A stretch of 64,000 bases of DNA from JAXDMK01 sp963790325 (GCA_963790325.1 CAWBNY010000003.1:310001-374000), one strand, 5' to 3'. Counted from the first letter of the stretch, positions 35,730 through 45,316 are shown. Translations and numbers: made by a program. Notes: generated from the sequence alone by a model not told the origin.

Positions 35730-37688
35730 ATGACTCCCTCGGTGGCAATCGTCGGCCTGGGCCCGAAAGGCCTGTTCTGCCTCGAACGGCTGGTCGCCGA
35801 GTTCGGCGCCGACCCGTTGCCGGGGGGCCTGCGGGTGGCGGTCTTCAACCGCTCGGACTCGTTCGGTGCATCTCCGGTCTACGACCCGTCCGAACCCGAC
35901 TTCCTCCTCGTCAACATCAGCGTGGGCGAGGTCGACCTGTGGGACGGGGGCGACCCGGCCATCGTGGGGGAGCGGGGGCCGGACTTCCTCACCTGGTACC
36001 AGCGCACGTTCCGCCCGCCGACCCCTCTCACCGGGGAGGAGTACCTGGCCCGGGGGGTGGTCGGGAAATACCTCCAGGAGGGGTTCGAGCGAATCATCTC
36101 CCACCTACCGCCCGGGCTCGACCTCGCCTGCTCGGTGGCCGAGGTGAACGACATCGCCCCCGCGCCTGCCGGCGCCGGCTACCGGCTGACCTCCGTCGAC
36201 CGGGACGGCAGGGAGCACACGACCGATGTCGACAAGGTGCTGCTGGCCACCGGTCATTCCCGGGTCGAGCCCGAGCCCGATGACCGGGTGTACGAGACCT
36301 TCGCGGCCCGGCACCCGGCGGTGTCGTTCATCCCTTTCGTCTACCCCGTGTCGACGATGGAAAAGGTCCCGGCCGGGGCCCGGGTGGCGATGAAGGGAAT
36401 CGGGCTGACCTTCATCGACGCCGCCCTCGCCCTCACCGAGGGCCGCGACGGCGCCTTCGAGCGAGCCGCCGACGGGAGCCTGTCCTACCGGGCGAGCGGG
36501 CGGGAGCCGGAAGCGATCGTGCCCTTCAGCCGGACCGGGCTGCCGATGACCCCCAAGCCGGTCGACCTCCCGCTCACCAAGCGACCCCTCACCGTGGTCA
36601 CCCCCGACCGGCTGGCGGCGCTTCGCCGGCGCTCGGAGGACGGGAAGATCGACTTCGAAGGGGACGTGTGGCCCCTCTTCGAGCTCGAGATGGAGCTCCA
36701 GTACTACCGGGTCGTCATGGGCGAGGCCGACCGGACGGCGCTCGAGGCCTGTGGCGCCGACGGGGAGGCCGTGAGCGCCGTCGTCGAGACGTTCCTGGCC
36801 GAGCACCCCGGGGTGGCCCGGTTCGACTACCGGCCTCTCCTCGACCCGGTCGGCGCCCGCCACTTCGCCGACGGAGCCGCCTTCCATGCCTTCGTGGGGC
36901 GCTACCTGGACGAGGAGATCGACCGGGCCCGCCGGGGGTTGGCCGGCGACGGCCTGAAGGCGGCCATCTCCATCTGGTACGAGGTCCGGTCGGCGTTGAG
37001 CCCGTTCATGGTGGGCGGTGGCCTGCGGCCGGAGTCCCAGCGCCGGCTGGCGGAGCACTACCGGCCACGGCTGAAGCGGGTCGTGTTCGGGCCGCCCGTG
37101 ATCAGCATCGAGAAGCTTCTCGCCCTCCATCGGGCGGGCATGGTCGACTTCTCGGTGGCTCGGGCCCCCCGGGTCCTGACCGACGAGGCCGACGGGTGCT
37201 TCGAGCTGGTCTGCGACTCGATCCCCGGCGCCTCCGCCCGGGCCGAGGTGCTGGTCGACGCCCGTTACCCACCCGTCGACATCCTCCGGGATGCGACACC
37301 GCTCTACGGCAACCTGCGCCGGCGAGGGATGGTGCGGGCGTTCCGGAACGGGTCCTACCGGCCGGGAGCGATCGACATGGCCACCGGCTCCCGGTTCGTG
37401 ATCGATGCCCAAGGACGGGTGAACGAGGACATCGCCGTCATCGGGGTCCCGACGGAGGGAAACCTGGTGGGCAACTTCTCGGTCAACCGCGACCGGTGGG
37501 CCTCGGTGTGGGCCCGAGAGGTCCTGCGCCAGCTCCGGAGCCGGTCAGGGGCCATCGACCCGGTCCCGGAAGCTTCGGCCGCTTCCCGACCGGGCGGCGA
37601 TGAAGCGCCCGGGGACGGTGCAGGGCGCATCCTCGATCCCGGCCCGCGTCCGGCCACGCCCCGGATTGGGCTCGACGATCGTGGGTAG
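35730..37688 (+). CDS. Large FAD/NAD(P)-binding protein
   Basis: A 652-residue flavoprotein starting MTPSVAIVGLGPKGLFCLER, a GxGPxG dinucleotide loop of the FAD-NAD(P)-binding (PF13454-type) family. SFGASPVYDPSEPDFLLVNI and VLLATGHSRVEPEPDD are further nucleotide-contact regions; the C-terminal third ends with VIGVPTEGNLVGNFSVNRDR. Members occur in natural-product loci as presumed oxygenases or oxidoreductases, but their reactions are mostly undefined. It is divergent from the VOC-opine dehydrogenase pair with about 160 bp between, which could hold a shared promoter region. Confidence 0.78.
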   Translation: MTPSVAIVGLGPKGLFCLERLVAEFGADPLPGGLRVAVFNRSDSFGASPVYDPSEPDFLLVNISVGEVDLWDGGDPAIVGERGPDFLTWYQRTFRPPTPLTGEEYLARGVVGKYLQEGFERIISHLPPGLDLACSVAEVNDIAPAPAGAGYRLTSVDRDGREHTTDVDKVLLATGHSRVEPEPDDRVYETFAARHPAVSFIPFVYPVSTMEKVPAGARVAMKGIGLTFIDAALALTEGRDGAFERAADGSLSYRASGREPEAIVPFSRTGLPMTPKPVDLPLTKRPLTVVTPDRLAALRRRSEDGKIDFEGDVWPLFELEMELQYYRVVMGEADRTALEACGADGEAVSAVVETFLAEHPGVARFDYRPLLDPVGARHFADGAAFHAFVGRYLDEEIDRARRGLAGDGLKAAISIWYEVRSALSPFMVGGGLRPESQRRLAEHYRPRLKRVVFGPPVISIEKLLALHRAGMVDFSVARAPRVLTDEADGCFELVCDSIPGASARAEVLVDARYPPVDILRDATPLYGNLRRRGMVRAFRNGSYRPGAIDMATGSRFVIDAQGRVNEDIAVIGVPTEGNLVGNFSVNRDRWASVWAREVLRQLRSRSGAIDPVPEASAASRPGGDEAPGDGAGRILDPGPRPATPRIGLDDRG

Positions 37689-37724
37689 GGGGACGGCGAG
37701 CAACCGGACGCACGGGAGGTCGTG

Positions 37725-37994
37725 ATGGGTATCGGTGTGAGCGTTCTCCTCATCGCCGTGGGCGCGGTGCTGGCGTTCGCCGTGAACGTGCAGACGACGG
37801 GGATCGACCTGGCCACCGTCGGGGTGATTCTGATGGTCGTGGGAGGCATCGGGTTGGCGGCCACCCTCCTCCTTTTCGGCGACGGTGGCTGGTGGGGCCG
37901 GCGGACGGTGGTCGAGAGCGACCTCATCGACGACGAGCCCGTCGCCGTCGGCGCCGGCCGGCGCCGGGTCACTCGCCGGCGCGTCGAGTACTGA
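37725..37994 (+). CDS. DUF6458-like small membrane protein
   Basis: An 89-residue protein with two hydrophobic helices (VSVLLIAVGAVLAFAVNVQT and LATVGVILMVVGGIGLAATL) and a short charged tail ending RRRVTRRRVEY. This matches the small DUF6458 family of actinobacteria, function unknown. GGGAGGT lies just upstream of ATG 37725. It is 36 bp after the FAD protein, but shares no obvious role. Confidence 0.7.
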   Translation: MGIGVSVLLIAVGAVLAFAVNVQTTGIDLATVGVILMVVGGIGLAATLLLFGDGGWWGRRTVVESDLIDDEPVAVGAGRRRVTRRRVEY

Positions 37995-38051
37995 CGGCCG
38001 GGGTGGTCCGATCGGGGTGGGAGCGACCGGTCTCACCCTAGAGTTGGGCCC

Positions 38052-40241
38052 GTGGACGCCGACGCGGGGCCACCCGCAGTCCCCCCCGGGCCGTGGACCG
38101 ACGCCGAGTTGGCCCGCCTCCTGCAGGCGGAGCGGGACGCCCGGGCCGCCGCCGAGCAATCCGCCCGCCGGCTGGCCGACCTCCAGGCTGTCACCGCCGG
38201 CCTCTCCCAGGCCCGCACCCCCGACCAGGTGGCGGCGGTCATCGTCGAACGAGCCACCGCCGGGACGGGCGCGGCCAGCTGTGCCCTGTGCCTGCTGGCC
38301 GACGACGGCCTCACCATGGAGGTCGTCCGTTCCGTCGGTTACAACGAGGCCGCCATCGAGCGCTTCCGCACGTTCCCCCTCGAGTCCGACCTGCCCGCGG
38401 CCGACGCCCTCCGCACCCGCCGTATCGTCTTCATGGGCTCGGTGGCCGAGCGGGACGAGCTCTACCCGGCGCTGAAGGGCGTCCCGGCCAACAACCAGGC
38501 CTTCGCCATCGTGCCGGTCGCGGCCGGCGCCGACCCGGTGGGAGCCCTCGCCCTCGGGTGGGCCGAGCCCCGGGGTTTCTCCGCCGAGGACGCCCGCTTC
38601 CTCGACGCCATCGGCCAGCAGGCGGGCCAGGCCCTCGACCGGGCCCGCTCCTACGCCGCCGAGCACGAGTCGGCCGTCCGCCAGGGCTTCCTGGCCGAGG
38701 CCAGCCGGGTGCTGGCGTCGTCCCTCGACTACGGGGAGACGTTGGCCGGCGTCGCCCATCTGGCCGTGCCTCGCATCGCCGACACCTGCTGTGTCTACCT
38801 GGTCGATGACGACACCCTCCGTTTGGTGGTCACCGCCCCCTCCGACCTTTCCCGCCCGTCGCGGACGAGCCCTCTGGTGACGGACGTCGTCGAAAACGGG
38901 ATGCCGATGGTCCTGCCCGACGTCACCGGCGACCGGGACGGGCTCGAGCTCCTCGGGGGATCGGACGTCCGCGCCGCCATGCTCGTGCCCCTCACCACTC
39001 GCGACCGGCGGATCGGGGTCCTCGCCCTCACCCTGAGCAGCCGGGGCCGCCGGTACCGGCCCGCCGACCTCCCCTTCGTCGAAGACCTGGCCGGGCGGGT
39101 GGCGGTGGCCATCGAGAACGCCCGGGCCGAGGAGGCCCGGGCCGAGGTGGTGCGCACCCTCCAGCGCAGCCTGCTCCCCCAGACCCTCCCGCTGCTGCCG
39201 GGGCTGGAGGTGGCCGCCCGCTACCACCCCGTCGGCGGGCGCAGCGAGGTCGGCGGTGACTTCTACGACGTCTTCCCCCTGGGCCGGGGACGTTGGGGGG
39301 CGGCCATCGGCGACGTGTGCGGCAAGGGGGTCATGGCCGCCCAGCTCACCGCCCTCGCCCGCTACACGGTGCGGACCGCGGCCCGGGGTGAGACCCGGCC
39401 TTCAGGCGTCCTGGAGGTGCTCAACCGCAGCCTCCTCGACCACGAGACGGGCGACCGGTTCTGCACCATCGCCCAGGCCTTCGTGGAGACGGCCGAGGAG
39501 CCGGTGCGGATCACCATCTCGTGCGCCGGCCACCCGTTACCGCTGCTGGTCGACGGTGAGGGAGAGCCCCGGCCTCTGGGTCGGGCCGGAACCGCGGTCG
39601 GCCTCTTCGCCACGCCAGCCGTCTTCGACGACACCCACCGGCTGCTGCCGGGCGAGACGCTCGTCCTCTACACCGACGGGGTGCTCGAGGCCCGGGCCCC
39701 CGACGGCACCTTCGCCGACGGCCTGCTGGAGGACGTCCTCCGCCGCACCCGCGGCCAGCCGGCCGACGCGGTGGCGGCGGCGGTGGAGACGGCCATGCTC
39801 GAGTTCCAGGAGGGCAACCCCCGCGACGACATGGCGGTGCTGGTGCTGCGGTCGCCCGCCCCCCGCTTCCGGGAGCGGCTGGCGGCGACGGCGGAGGGCT
39901 TGTCGGTCGGCCGCCGGCGGCTGCGGACCTGGCTCGTGGCCAACGCGCCCGGATCCCCGCTCGACGACATCCTCCTGGTCGCGGGGGAGCTGGGCACCAA
40001 CGCGGTGCGGGCCGCCCGCAGCGGGGTCGAGCTGCGAGCATGGGTCGACGACGGCCGGGTCACGGTCGAGGTCACCGACGACGGGTCGGGCTTCGACGGT
40101 CAGCTGCCCGCGGCCGGGGCCGTGCCTGACCCCGCTCTTGAGCGGGGCCGCGGCCTCTTCCTCGTGCGGTCGCTGGCCGACGACTGCCGGGTCCAGTCCG
40201 GCCCCAACGGCACCCTCGTACGGTGCACGATCGCCGTCTGA
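38052..40241 (+). CDS. GAF-GAF-PP2C(SpoIIE)-HATPase regulator
   Basis: A 729-residue signalling protein. Domains in order: a short coiled coil (LLQAERDARAAAEQSARRLA), GAF 1 (about 40-200), GAF 2 (about 215-365), a SpoIIE-type PP2C phosphatase (about 385-605) with GGRSEVGGDFYDVFPLG and VLYTDGVLEARAPDG as Mn2+-binding strands, and a C-terminal GHKL kinase-like domain (LVAGELGTNAVRAARSG, VTDDGSGFDG) as in RsbW-type anti-sigma factors. It likely controls a sigma factor through an anti-sigma antagonist in response to a ligand on the GAF domains. No membrane segment. Start GTG 38052. Confidence 0.88.
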   Translation: MDADAGPPAVPPGPWTDAELARLLQAERDARAAAEQSARRLADLQAVTAGLSQARTPDQVAAVIVERATAGTGAASCALCLLADDGLTMEVVRSVGYNEAAIERFRTFPLESDLPAADALRTRRIVFMGSVAERDELYPALKGVPANNQAFAIVPVAAGADPVGALALGWAEPRGFSAEDARFLDAIGQQAGQALDRARSYAAEHESAVRQGFLAEASRVLASSLDYGETLAGVAHLAVPRIADTCCVYLVDDDTLRLVVTAPSDLSRPSRTSPLVTDVVENGMPMVLPDVTGDRDGLELLGGSDVRAAMLVPLTTRDRRIGVLALTLSSRGRRYRPADLPFVEDLAGRVAVAIENARAEEARAEVVRTLQRSLLPQTLPLLPGLEVAARYHPVGGRSEVGGDFYDVFPLGRGRWGAAIGDVCGKGVMAAQLTALARYTVRTAARGETRPSGVLEVLNRSLLDHETGDRFCTIAQAFVETAEEPVRITISCAGHPLPLLVDGEGEPRPLGRAGTAVGLFATPAVFDDTHRLLPGETLVLYTDGVLEARAPDGTFADGLLEDVLRRTRGQPADAVAAAVETAMLEFQEGNPRDDMAVLVLRSPAPRFRERLAATAEGLSVGRRRLRTWLVANAPGSPLDDILLVAGELGTNAVRAARSGVELRAWVDDGRVTVEVTDDGSGFDGQLPAAGAVPDPALERGRGLFLVRSLADDCRVQSGPNGTLVRCTIAV

Positions 40242-40242
40242 G

Positions 40243-41370
40243 GTGGAGTTCGAGACCCGGGCCGTCCACGCCGGCCAGGAGCCCGACCCGTCGACCGGCT
40301 CGGTGACGGTTCCCGTCTACCAGACCTCGACCTACGCCCAGGCCGGCCTCGACGACGAGCCGGACTACTCCTACGCCCGCACCGCCAACCCCACCCGCGG
40401 GGCCCTCGAACGGTGCCTGGCGTCGCTGGAGGGGGCGGCCCACGGCATGGCCTTCGCCAGCGGGATGGCCGCCACCGATGCGGTGCTGCGCCGGTTGTCG
40501 CCCGACGACCACATCCTGCTGCCCCAGCAGGGCTACGGAGGGACGTGGAAGCTCGTCACCCGGGTCCTCTCGGTCGCCTACGACGCGGTCGACCAGTCCG
40601 ACCTGGCCGCGGTCGAGGCCGCCTGGCGCCCGTCGACCCGGATGGTGTGGGTGGAATCGCCCACCAACCCGATGCTGACCGTGGTCGACATCGCCGCCAT
40701 CGCGGCCATGGCCCACGAGCGAGGGGCGCGGTGCGTGGTCGACAACACCCTGGCCACGCCCTACCTCCAGCGTCCGTTGGAGCTGGGCGCCGACGCGGTG
40801 GTGCACTCGACCACCAAGTACCTGGGAGGCCACTCCGACGTGATCGGCGGCGTGGTGGTGTGCGACGACGACGAGCTGGCCGCCGCCGTCACCCTCGTCC
40901 AACACGCGGCAGGGGCGGTCCCGGGGCCGATGGACTGCTTCCTCGTGCTTAGGGGCGTCAAGACGCTGGCCGCCCGCATGGATCGCCACTGCCGCAACGC
41001 CGGAATCGTGGCCCGGGCCCTGGCCCAGCACCCGGCGGTGACAGACGTCCGCTGGCCGGGCCTGCCGTGGCACCCGGGCCACGAGGTGGCCGCCCGCCAG
41101 ATGCGGGACTTCGGGGCCATGGTGGCCTTCACCCTGGCCGGCGGCGAGGCCGCGGCCCGGTCGGTGGCGGCGGGCGTGCGCCTGTTCACGCTGGGGGAGT
41201 CGCTGGGTGGAGTGGAATCGCTCCTCGGCTACCCGACCCTGATGAGCCACGCCGCGGTGGTGGGCACCCCCCAGGCTGTCGATCCGGCCCTGCTCCGCCT
41301 GTCGGTCGGGATCGAGGACCCGAACGACCTGGTGGCCGACCTACGCCAGGCCCTGGACGCCCTCGCCTGA
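40243..41370 (+). CDS. Cystathionine gamma-synthase/lyase-type PLP enzyme
   Basis: A 375-residue Cys/Met-metabolism PLP enzyme. Hallmarks: TRAVHAGQEPDPSTGSVTVP at the start, SYARTANPTRGALE, WVESPTNPMLTVVDI, and the Schiff-base Lys192 in VHSTTKYLGGHSDV, with SLGGVESLLGYPTLMSHA near the C-terminus. This fits cystathionine gamma-synthase or gamma-lyase; sequence alone does not separate them. GTG 40243 follows the stop of the regulator by one base, so the two are coupled. Convergent with rpsR. Confidence 0.87.
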   Translation: MEFETRAVHAGQEPDPSTGSVTVPVYQTSTYAQAGLDDEPDYSYARTANPTRGALERCLASLEGAAHGMAFASGMAATDAVLRRLSPDDHILLPQQGYGGTWKLVTRVLSVAYDAVDQSDLAAVEAAWRPSTRMVWVESPTNPMLTVVDIAAIAAMAHERGARCVVDNTLATPYLQRPLELGADAVVHSTTKYLGGHSDVIGGVVVCDDDELAAAVTLVQHAAGAVPGPMDCFLVLRGVKTLAARMDRHCRNAGIVARALAQHPAVTDVRWPGLPWHPGHEVAARQMRDFGAMVAFTLAGGEAAARSVAAGVRLFTLGESLGGVESLLGYPTLMSHAAVVGTPQAVDPALLRLSVGIEDPNDLVADLRQALDALA

Positions 41371-41389
41371 GAGAGCGGGCCTCGGCCGA

Positions 41390-41827
41390 CTAATCCGTGG
41401 CGTAGATGGCGTCGGTGTCGACGTCATCGACGACGTCGTCGCCGACGGCCAGGCCGGCGGAGACGTCGACATCGGGGATGGCGACCCGGTCCGACGGCGG
41501 TCGGCCCCGGCCACCGCCGCCACGACCCTCGCGCCCGCCGGCCTTGTCGCTCACCGTGCGCTGGGTGTAGGGGATGAGGGCCACCTCGCGGGCGGTCTTG
41601 ATGGCGACGGCCACGTCGCGCTGGTGCTGGACGCAGGTGCCGGTGGTGCGGCGGGCCTTGATCTTGGCCCGGTCGCTGATGAACCGGCGGAGCAGGTTCA
41701 CGTCCTTGTAGTCCACGAACACGATGTGGTCGCGGCAGAAGATGCAGACCTTCGGCTTCCCCCGCCGGTTGAGGTCGCGGACCGGCGTCCGCTTCTTGCC
41801 GCGATCGCGGTCGTTGTTCCGTGCCAT
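41390..41827 (-). CDS. rpsR: 30S ribosomal protein S18 with C-terminal extension
   Basis: The first 90 residues (MARNNDRDRGKKRTPVRDLN, then KVCIFCRDHIVFVDYKDVNL and ARRTTGTCVQHQRDVAVAIK) are a typical zinc-type (C+) S18, which sits on the 30S platform. The usual S18 is 75-90 residues; this one is 145, with about 55 extra residues: a Gly/Arg-rich linker (GGREGRGGGGRGRPP) and an acidic tail rich in Asp and Val, ending DAIYATD. It is alone here, not in the usual rpsF-ssb-rpsR-rplI operon. Confidence 0.9.
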   Translation of the reverse strand: MARNNDRDRGKKRTPVRDLNRRGKPKVCIFCRDHIVFVDYKDVNLLRRFISDRAKIKARRTTGTCVQHQRDVAVAIKTAREVALIPYTQRTVSDKAGGREGRGGGGRGRPPSDRVAIPDVDVSAGLAVGDDVVDDVDTDAIYATD

Positions 41828-41853
41828 TCGGACCAGTCTACGTGACCGGCGCC

Positions 41854-42939
41854 TCAGTCCAGGAAGTACCCGTAGGGGTTGGGGCGGGCACCGGCCGCGA
41901 TGCGGTCGGCGAAGTGGTCGTAGTAGACGGTGCCCCAGATCTCGGCCCGGTTCTTCCGGCCGATCTTGGCGAACAGGCTCATCAGCATCGCCTGGACGGC
42001 GAAGGCGTCGATGGCCAGGACCTGGGCGATGTTCCGGGTGGTCCGGCCGGTGGAATAGAAGGACAGCACCTCGGACTCGTCCTCGGTGAGCTGGTAGCCG
42101 TCGATGACCTGCTGGGCGAGGAGGACGAGCCGGTCCTCCTCCACGACGATGGCGAGGGTGCCGTCGGCCCCGACCGACGCATGGAGGGTGACCGACCCCT
42201 CCTCGCCCGCGGGCAGGGTGGCGTGAGCCAGGGCGTCGCCGTCGTGGAAGGCGGTCACCACCTCGGCCACCGCGGCCGCGATCGCAGACGGGTCGGCGAC
42301 CGTCTCCAGCCGGGCTGCGGCCGCGGGCGACGTGTCGGTGACCGTCCCCTCCGCCGAGACCTGCAGGAGCCCCGGGGGCCGGTCGAGGGAGCCGGGGTCG
42401 TCGGCCGCCGATCTGAGCATGCGCAGGCGGAGGAGGGCGCCGAACGGCTCCAAGAGGTCGCGCACCGCCCGCAGGTCCTTGTAGGTGAACGGCTCGCCCG
42501 GCCGCATCCGGTAGAGGGTGAGGGCCCCCCAGCTGAGCTGCTCTGACTTGACCACGGCCCGCAGCTCGTCGACCAGGTCGAGCTCGCGCAGGATGTGCTC
42601 GTAGCGGATGCACTTGGCCAGGTTCCCGCCCGTGGCCGTGACCAGGTTGCCGATCGGCATCTGCTGGATGAGCATGTTGGCAAAGCTGTTGAGGTCGTCG
42701 CCCCGGTGCTCGAGCTCGAGCACCTTGGTCTCCCGCGCCGGGGACGACTCGATGCCGATCACCTGCCGGCTCGTCCAGAGCAGCGTCGGCGGGTCGAGGG
42801 TGGAGAAGGTGGACGCCTCGTAGCCGAGGAGGGGTCGCAGCCGCTCGTCGAGCTGAGGCCACGCCTGGGTGACGTCGCCGCCGAGACGGGCGACCTCGTG
42901 GACGAGGGGCTGGTAGTCGGGCCCGGGGGTAGGTGCCAT
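41854..42939 (-). CDS. LuxR-type HTH regulator with GAF-like sensor region
   Basis: A 361-residue protein. The N-terminal 160 residues resemble a GAF-like sensor (YEASTFSTLDPPTLLWTSRQ, LSWGALTLYRMRPGEPFTY). The C-terminal 70 residues match a LuxR/GerE helix-turn-helix, YQLTEDESEVLSFYSTGRTT followed by IAQVLAIDAFAVQAMLMSLF, with some divergence from consensus. It probably regulates transcription in response to an unknown signal. It is immediately upstream of rpsR on the same strand (26 bp gap), so the two could be cotranscribed. Confidence 0.75.
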   Translation of the reverse strand: MAPTPGPDYQPLVHEVARLGGDVTQAWPQLDERLRPLLGYEASTFSTLDPPTLLWTSRQVIGIESSPARETKVLELEHRGDDLNSFANMLIQQMPIGNLVTATGGNLAKCIRYEHILRELDLVDELRAVVKSEQLSWGALTLYRMRPGEPFTYKDLRAVRDLLEPFGALLRLRMLRSAADDPGSLDRPPGLLQVSAEGTVTDTSPAAAARLETVADPSAIAAAVAEVVTAFHDGDALAHATLPAGEEGSVTLHASVGADGTLAIVVEEDRLVLLAQQVIDGYQLTEDESEVLSFYSTGRTTRNIAQVLAIDAFAVQAMLMSLFAKIGRKNRAEIWGTVYYDHFADRIAAGARPNPYGYFLD

Positions 42940-43144
42940 GGCCAGCCAACCTACCTCCGCCGGGACGGAGTCCGGCGAGGCCGCTACGAGTCCGCGATCA
43001 GGCCGACGAGGCGGCTGTCGGGGTCACGTCGGCCGCGCCCGGCCGGTTGGCCGCCAGCTGGCCGGCGACCCTGCCCTCCTGGGTCCCCGCCGCGTCCTCG
43101 TCCGTGATCTCGCAGTGCACACCGGGTGGCCCCCGGGGGTGGTC

Positions 43145-45316
43145 CTAGTCCCGGAACCGCTGGCGGATGAGGTTGAGGGCGCTGCCCGCCCGGAACCACT
43201 CGACGTGCTCCTCGGACAGGCTGTGGACGCACTGGAAGTCGACGGTGGACCCGTCCGCCTTCTCCAGCCGGCAGTCGACGGCGACACCCGGGGCCAGGCC
43301 GGCCAGCCCGAGGACGGAGATGCGGTCGTCGGCCGCGATGAGGTCGTAGGTGGCATGGTCGGCGAAGACCAGGGCCAGGACGCCCTGCTTCTTGAGGTTG
43401 GTCTCGTGGATGCGGGCGAAGGACCGGGCCATGATGACCCGCCCGCCGAGGAACCGAGGCTCCATGGCCGCGTGCTCCCGGGAAGATCCCTCTCCGTAGT
43501 TCTCGTCGCCCACGGCCACCCACGGCTGGGCGGCGGCGCGGTAGTGCTGGGCCACGTCGGGTAAGGGCTCGGTCTGGCCGTGGATGGCGCACAAGCCGGT
43601 GCCGGGCTCGCCGGTGAAGGCGTTGATGGCCCCCAGGAACAGGTTGCGGCTGATGTTCTCCAGGTGGCCCCGGTAGCGCAGCCATCGGCCGGCGGCGGAG
43701 ATGTGGTCGGTGGTGCACTTGCCGACCGCCTTGAGCAGGACCCGCAGGCGGAGGAGGTCCTGGCCGTCCCACGGGGGGAAGGGCTCCAGCTTCTGCAGCC
43801 GGGAGCTGGCGGGGTCGATGACCACGTCGATGCCGCTCCCGTCGGCCGGCGGGGCGACGTAGCCCTCGTCGCCGGCCACGAAGCCGCTGGCCGGCAGCTC
43901 CGCGCCCACCGGCTCGGCCAGGCGGACCCCGTCGAGCTCGTCCGCCAGGGGGTTGAAGTCGAGGGTGCCGGCCAGGGCGTAGGCCACCGTGGTCTCAGGC
44001 GAGGCGATGAAGGCGAGGGTGGACGCGTTGCCGTCGTTGCGCTTCGGGAAGTTGCGGTTGAACGAGCTGATGATCGAGTTGGCCTCGCCGTCGACAACGT
44101 CGGACCGGGCCCACTGCCCGATGCACGGGCCACAGGCGTTGGCCAGGACGCTGGCGCCGATGGCCTCCAGGTCGGCCAGCAGCCCGTCCCGTTCGACGGT
44201 GGCCCGCACCGTCTCCGACCCGGGGGTGATGAGCAGCGGTGTGCGGGTGCGCAGGCCGGCGGCCGCCGCCTGGCGGGCGACGCTGGCGGCCCGGCTGATG
44301 TCCTCGTAGGAGGAGTTGGTGCAGGAGCCGACCAGGGCCTGGGACAGGTGCAGGGGCCACCCCTCGGCCTTGGCCTCGGCCCCCATGGCCGACACCTCCC
44401 GGGCCAGGTCGGGGGTGTGGGGGCCCACCACGTGGGGCTCGAGGGTGGACAGGTCGATCTCGATCACCCGGTCGAAGTAGGCACCCGGGTCGCGGTCGAC
44501 GTCGTCGTCGGCCCGCAGCTCGGAGGCGATCGCCTCGGCGGCCACCGCCAGGGCCTTGCGGCCGGTGGCGTCGAGGTAGACGGCGGTGCGCTCGTCGTAG
44601 GGGAAGACCGAGGTGGTGGCGCCGATCTCGGCCCCCATGTTGCAGATCGTGGCCTTGCCGGTGGCGCTGACGGCCTTCGTCCCGGGCCCGAAGTACTCCA
44701 CGATGGCCCCGGTTCCGCCCTTGACGGTGAGGATCTGGGCCACCCGGAGGATGACGTCCTTGGGCGACGTCCACCCCGAGAGACGGCCGGTCAGGCGCAC
44801 GCCGACGAGCGACGGCCATCGCAGACCGAACGTGCCGCCCGTCATGACGTCGACCGCATCCGCCCCGCCCACGCCGATGGCCACCATCCCCAGGCCGCCG
44901 GCGTTGGGAGTGTGGCTGTCGGTGCCGATCATCATCCCGCCGGGAAAGGCGTAGCGCTCGAGGACGACCTGGTGGATGATCCCCGACCCCGGCTGCCAGA
45001 ACCCGATCCCGTACTTGGCCGAGATGCTGGACAGGAAGTCGTAGACCTCCCGGTTGTTCTCCTTGGCCGACAGCAGGTCGGCGACGGCCCCCACCTGGGC
45101 CAGGATGAGGTGGTCGCAGTGGACCGTCGTGGGCACCCGGACCCGGGGCAGGCCGGCGGTGGAGAACTGGAGGAGCGCCATCTGGGCGGTGGCGTCCTGC
45201 ATGGCCACCCGGTCGGGTTGCAGCTCGACGTAGGACTTCCCCCGCTGAAGGGACGTGGCGTCGGGCGCGGTGTCGCCGGCCAGGTGCCCGAAGAGGACCT
45301 TCTCGGCCAGGGTCAA
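43145..45316 (-). CDS. Aconitate hydratase, mitochondrial-type
   Basis: A homologue of mitochondrial-type aconitase, converting citrate to isocitrate. It has VELQPDRVAMQDATAQMALL, VPTTVHCDHLILAQVGA, GTDSHTPNAGGLGMVAIGVG, the 4Fe-4S cysteines in LVGSCTNSSYED and ANACGPCIGQW, and a swivel domain with ENYGEGSSREHAAMEPRFLG. Given from TTG 45316 (723 residues), but similarity continues upstream in frame (LVEAAYARLVERVADARHQL matches the N-terminal helices of the family) without any ATG, GTG or TTG. CTG 45436 would give 763 residues, closer to normal. The true start is therefore unresolved. Confidence 0.9.
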   Translation of the reverse strand: MTLAEKVLFGHLAGDTAPDATSLQRGKSYVELQPDRVAMQDATAQMALLQFSTAGLPRVRVPTTVHCDHLILAQVGAVADLLSAKENNREVYDFLSSISAKYGIGFWQPGSGIIHQVVLERYAFPGGMMIGTDSHTPNAGGLGMVAIGVGGADAVDVMTGGTFGLRWPSLVGVRLTGRLSGWTSPKDVILRVAQILTVKGGTGAIVEYFGPGTKAVSATGKATICNMGAEIGATTSVFPYDERTAVYLDATGRKALAVAAEAIASELRADDDVDRDPGAYFDRVIEIDLSTLEPHVVGPHTPDLAREVSAMGAEAKAEGWPLHLSQALVGSCTNSSYEDISRAASVARQAAAAGLRTRTPLLITPGSETVRATVERDGLLADLEAIGASVLANACGPCIGQWARSDVVDGEANSIISSFNRNFPKRNDGNASTLAFIASPETTVAYALAGTLDFNPLADELDGVRLAEPVGAELPASGFVAGDEGYVAPPADGSGIDVVIDPASSRLQKLEPFPPWDGQDLLRLRVLLKAVGKCTTDHISAAGRWLRYRGHLENISRNLFLGAINAFTGEPGTGLCAIHGQTEPLPDVAQHYRAAAQPWVAVGDENYGEGSSREHAAMEPRFLGGRVIMARSFARIHETNLKKQGVLALVFADHATYDLIAADDRISVLGLAGLAPGVAVDCRLEKADGSTVDFQCVHSLSEEHVEWFRAGSALNLIRQRFRD

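Noticed and set aside
42940..43144. Short frame VHCEITDEDAAGTQEG between the regulator and aconitase genes
   Set aside because: About 40 codons with no ribosome site and no family; could be chance.
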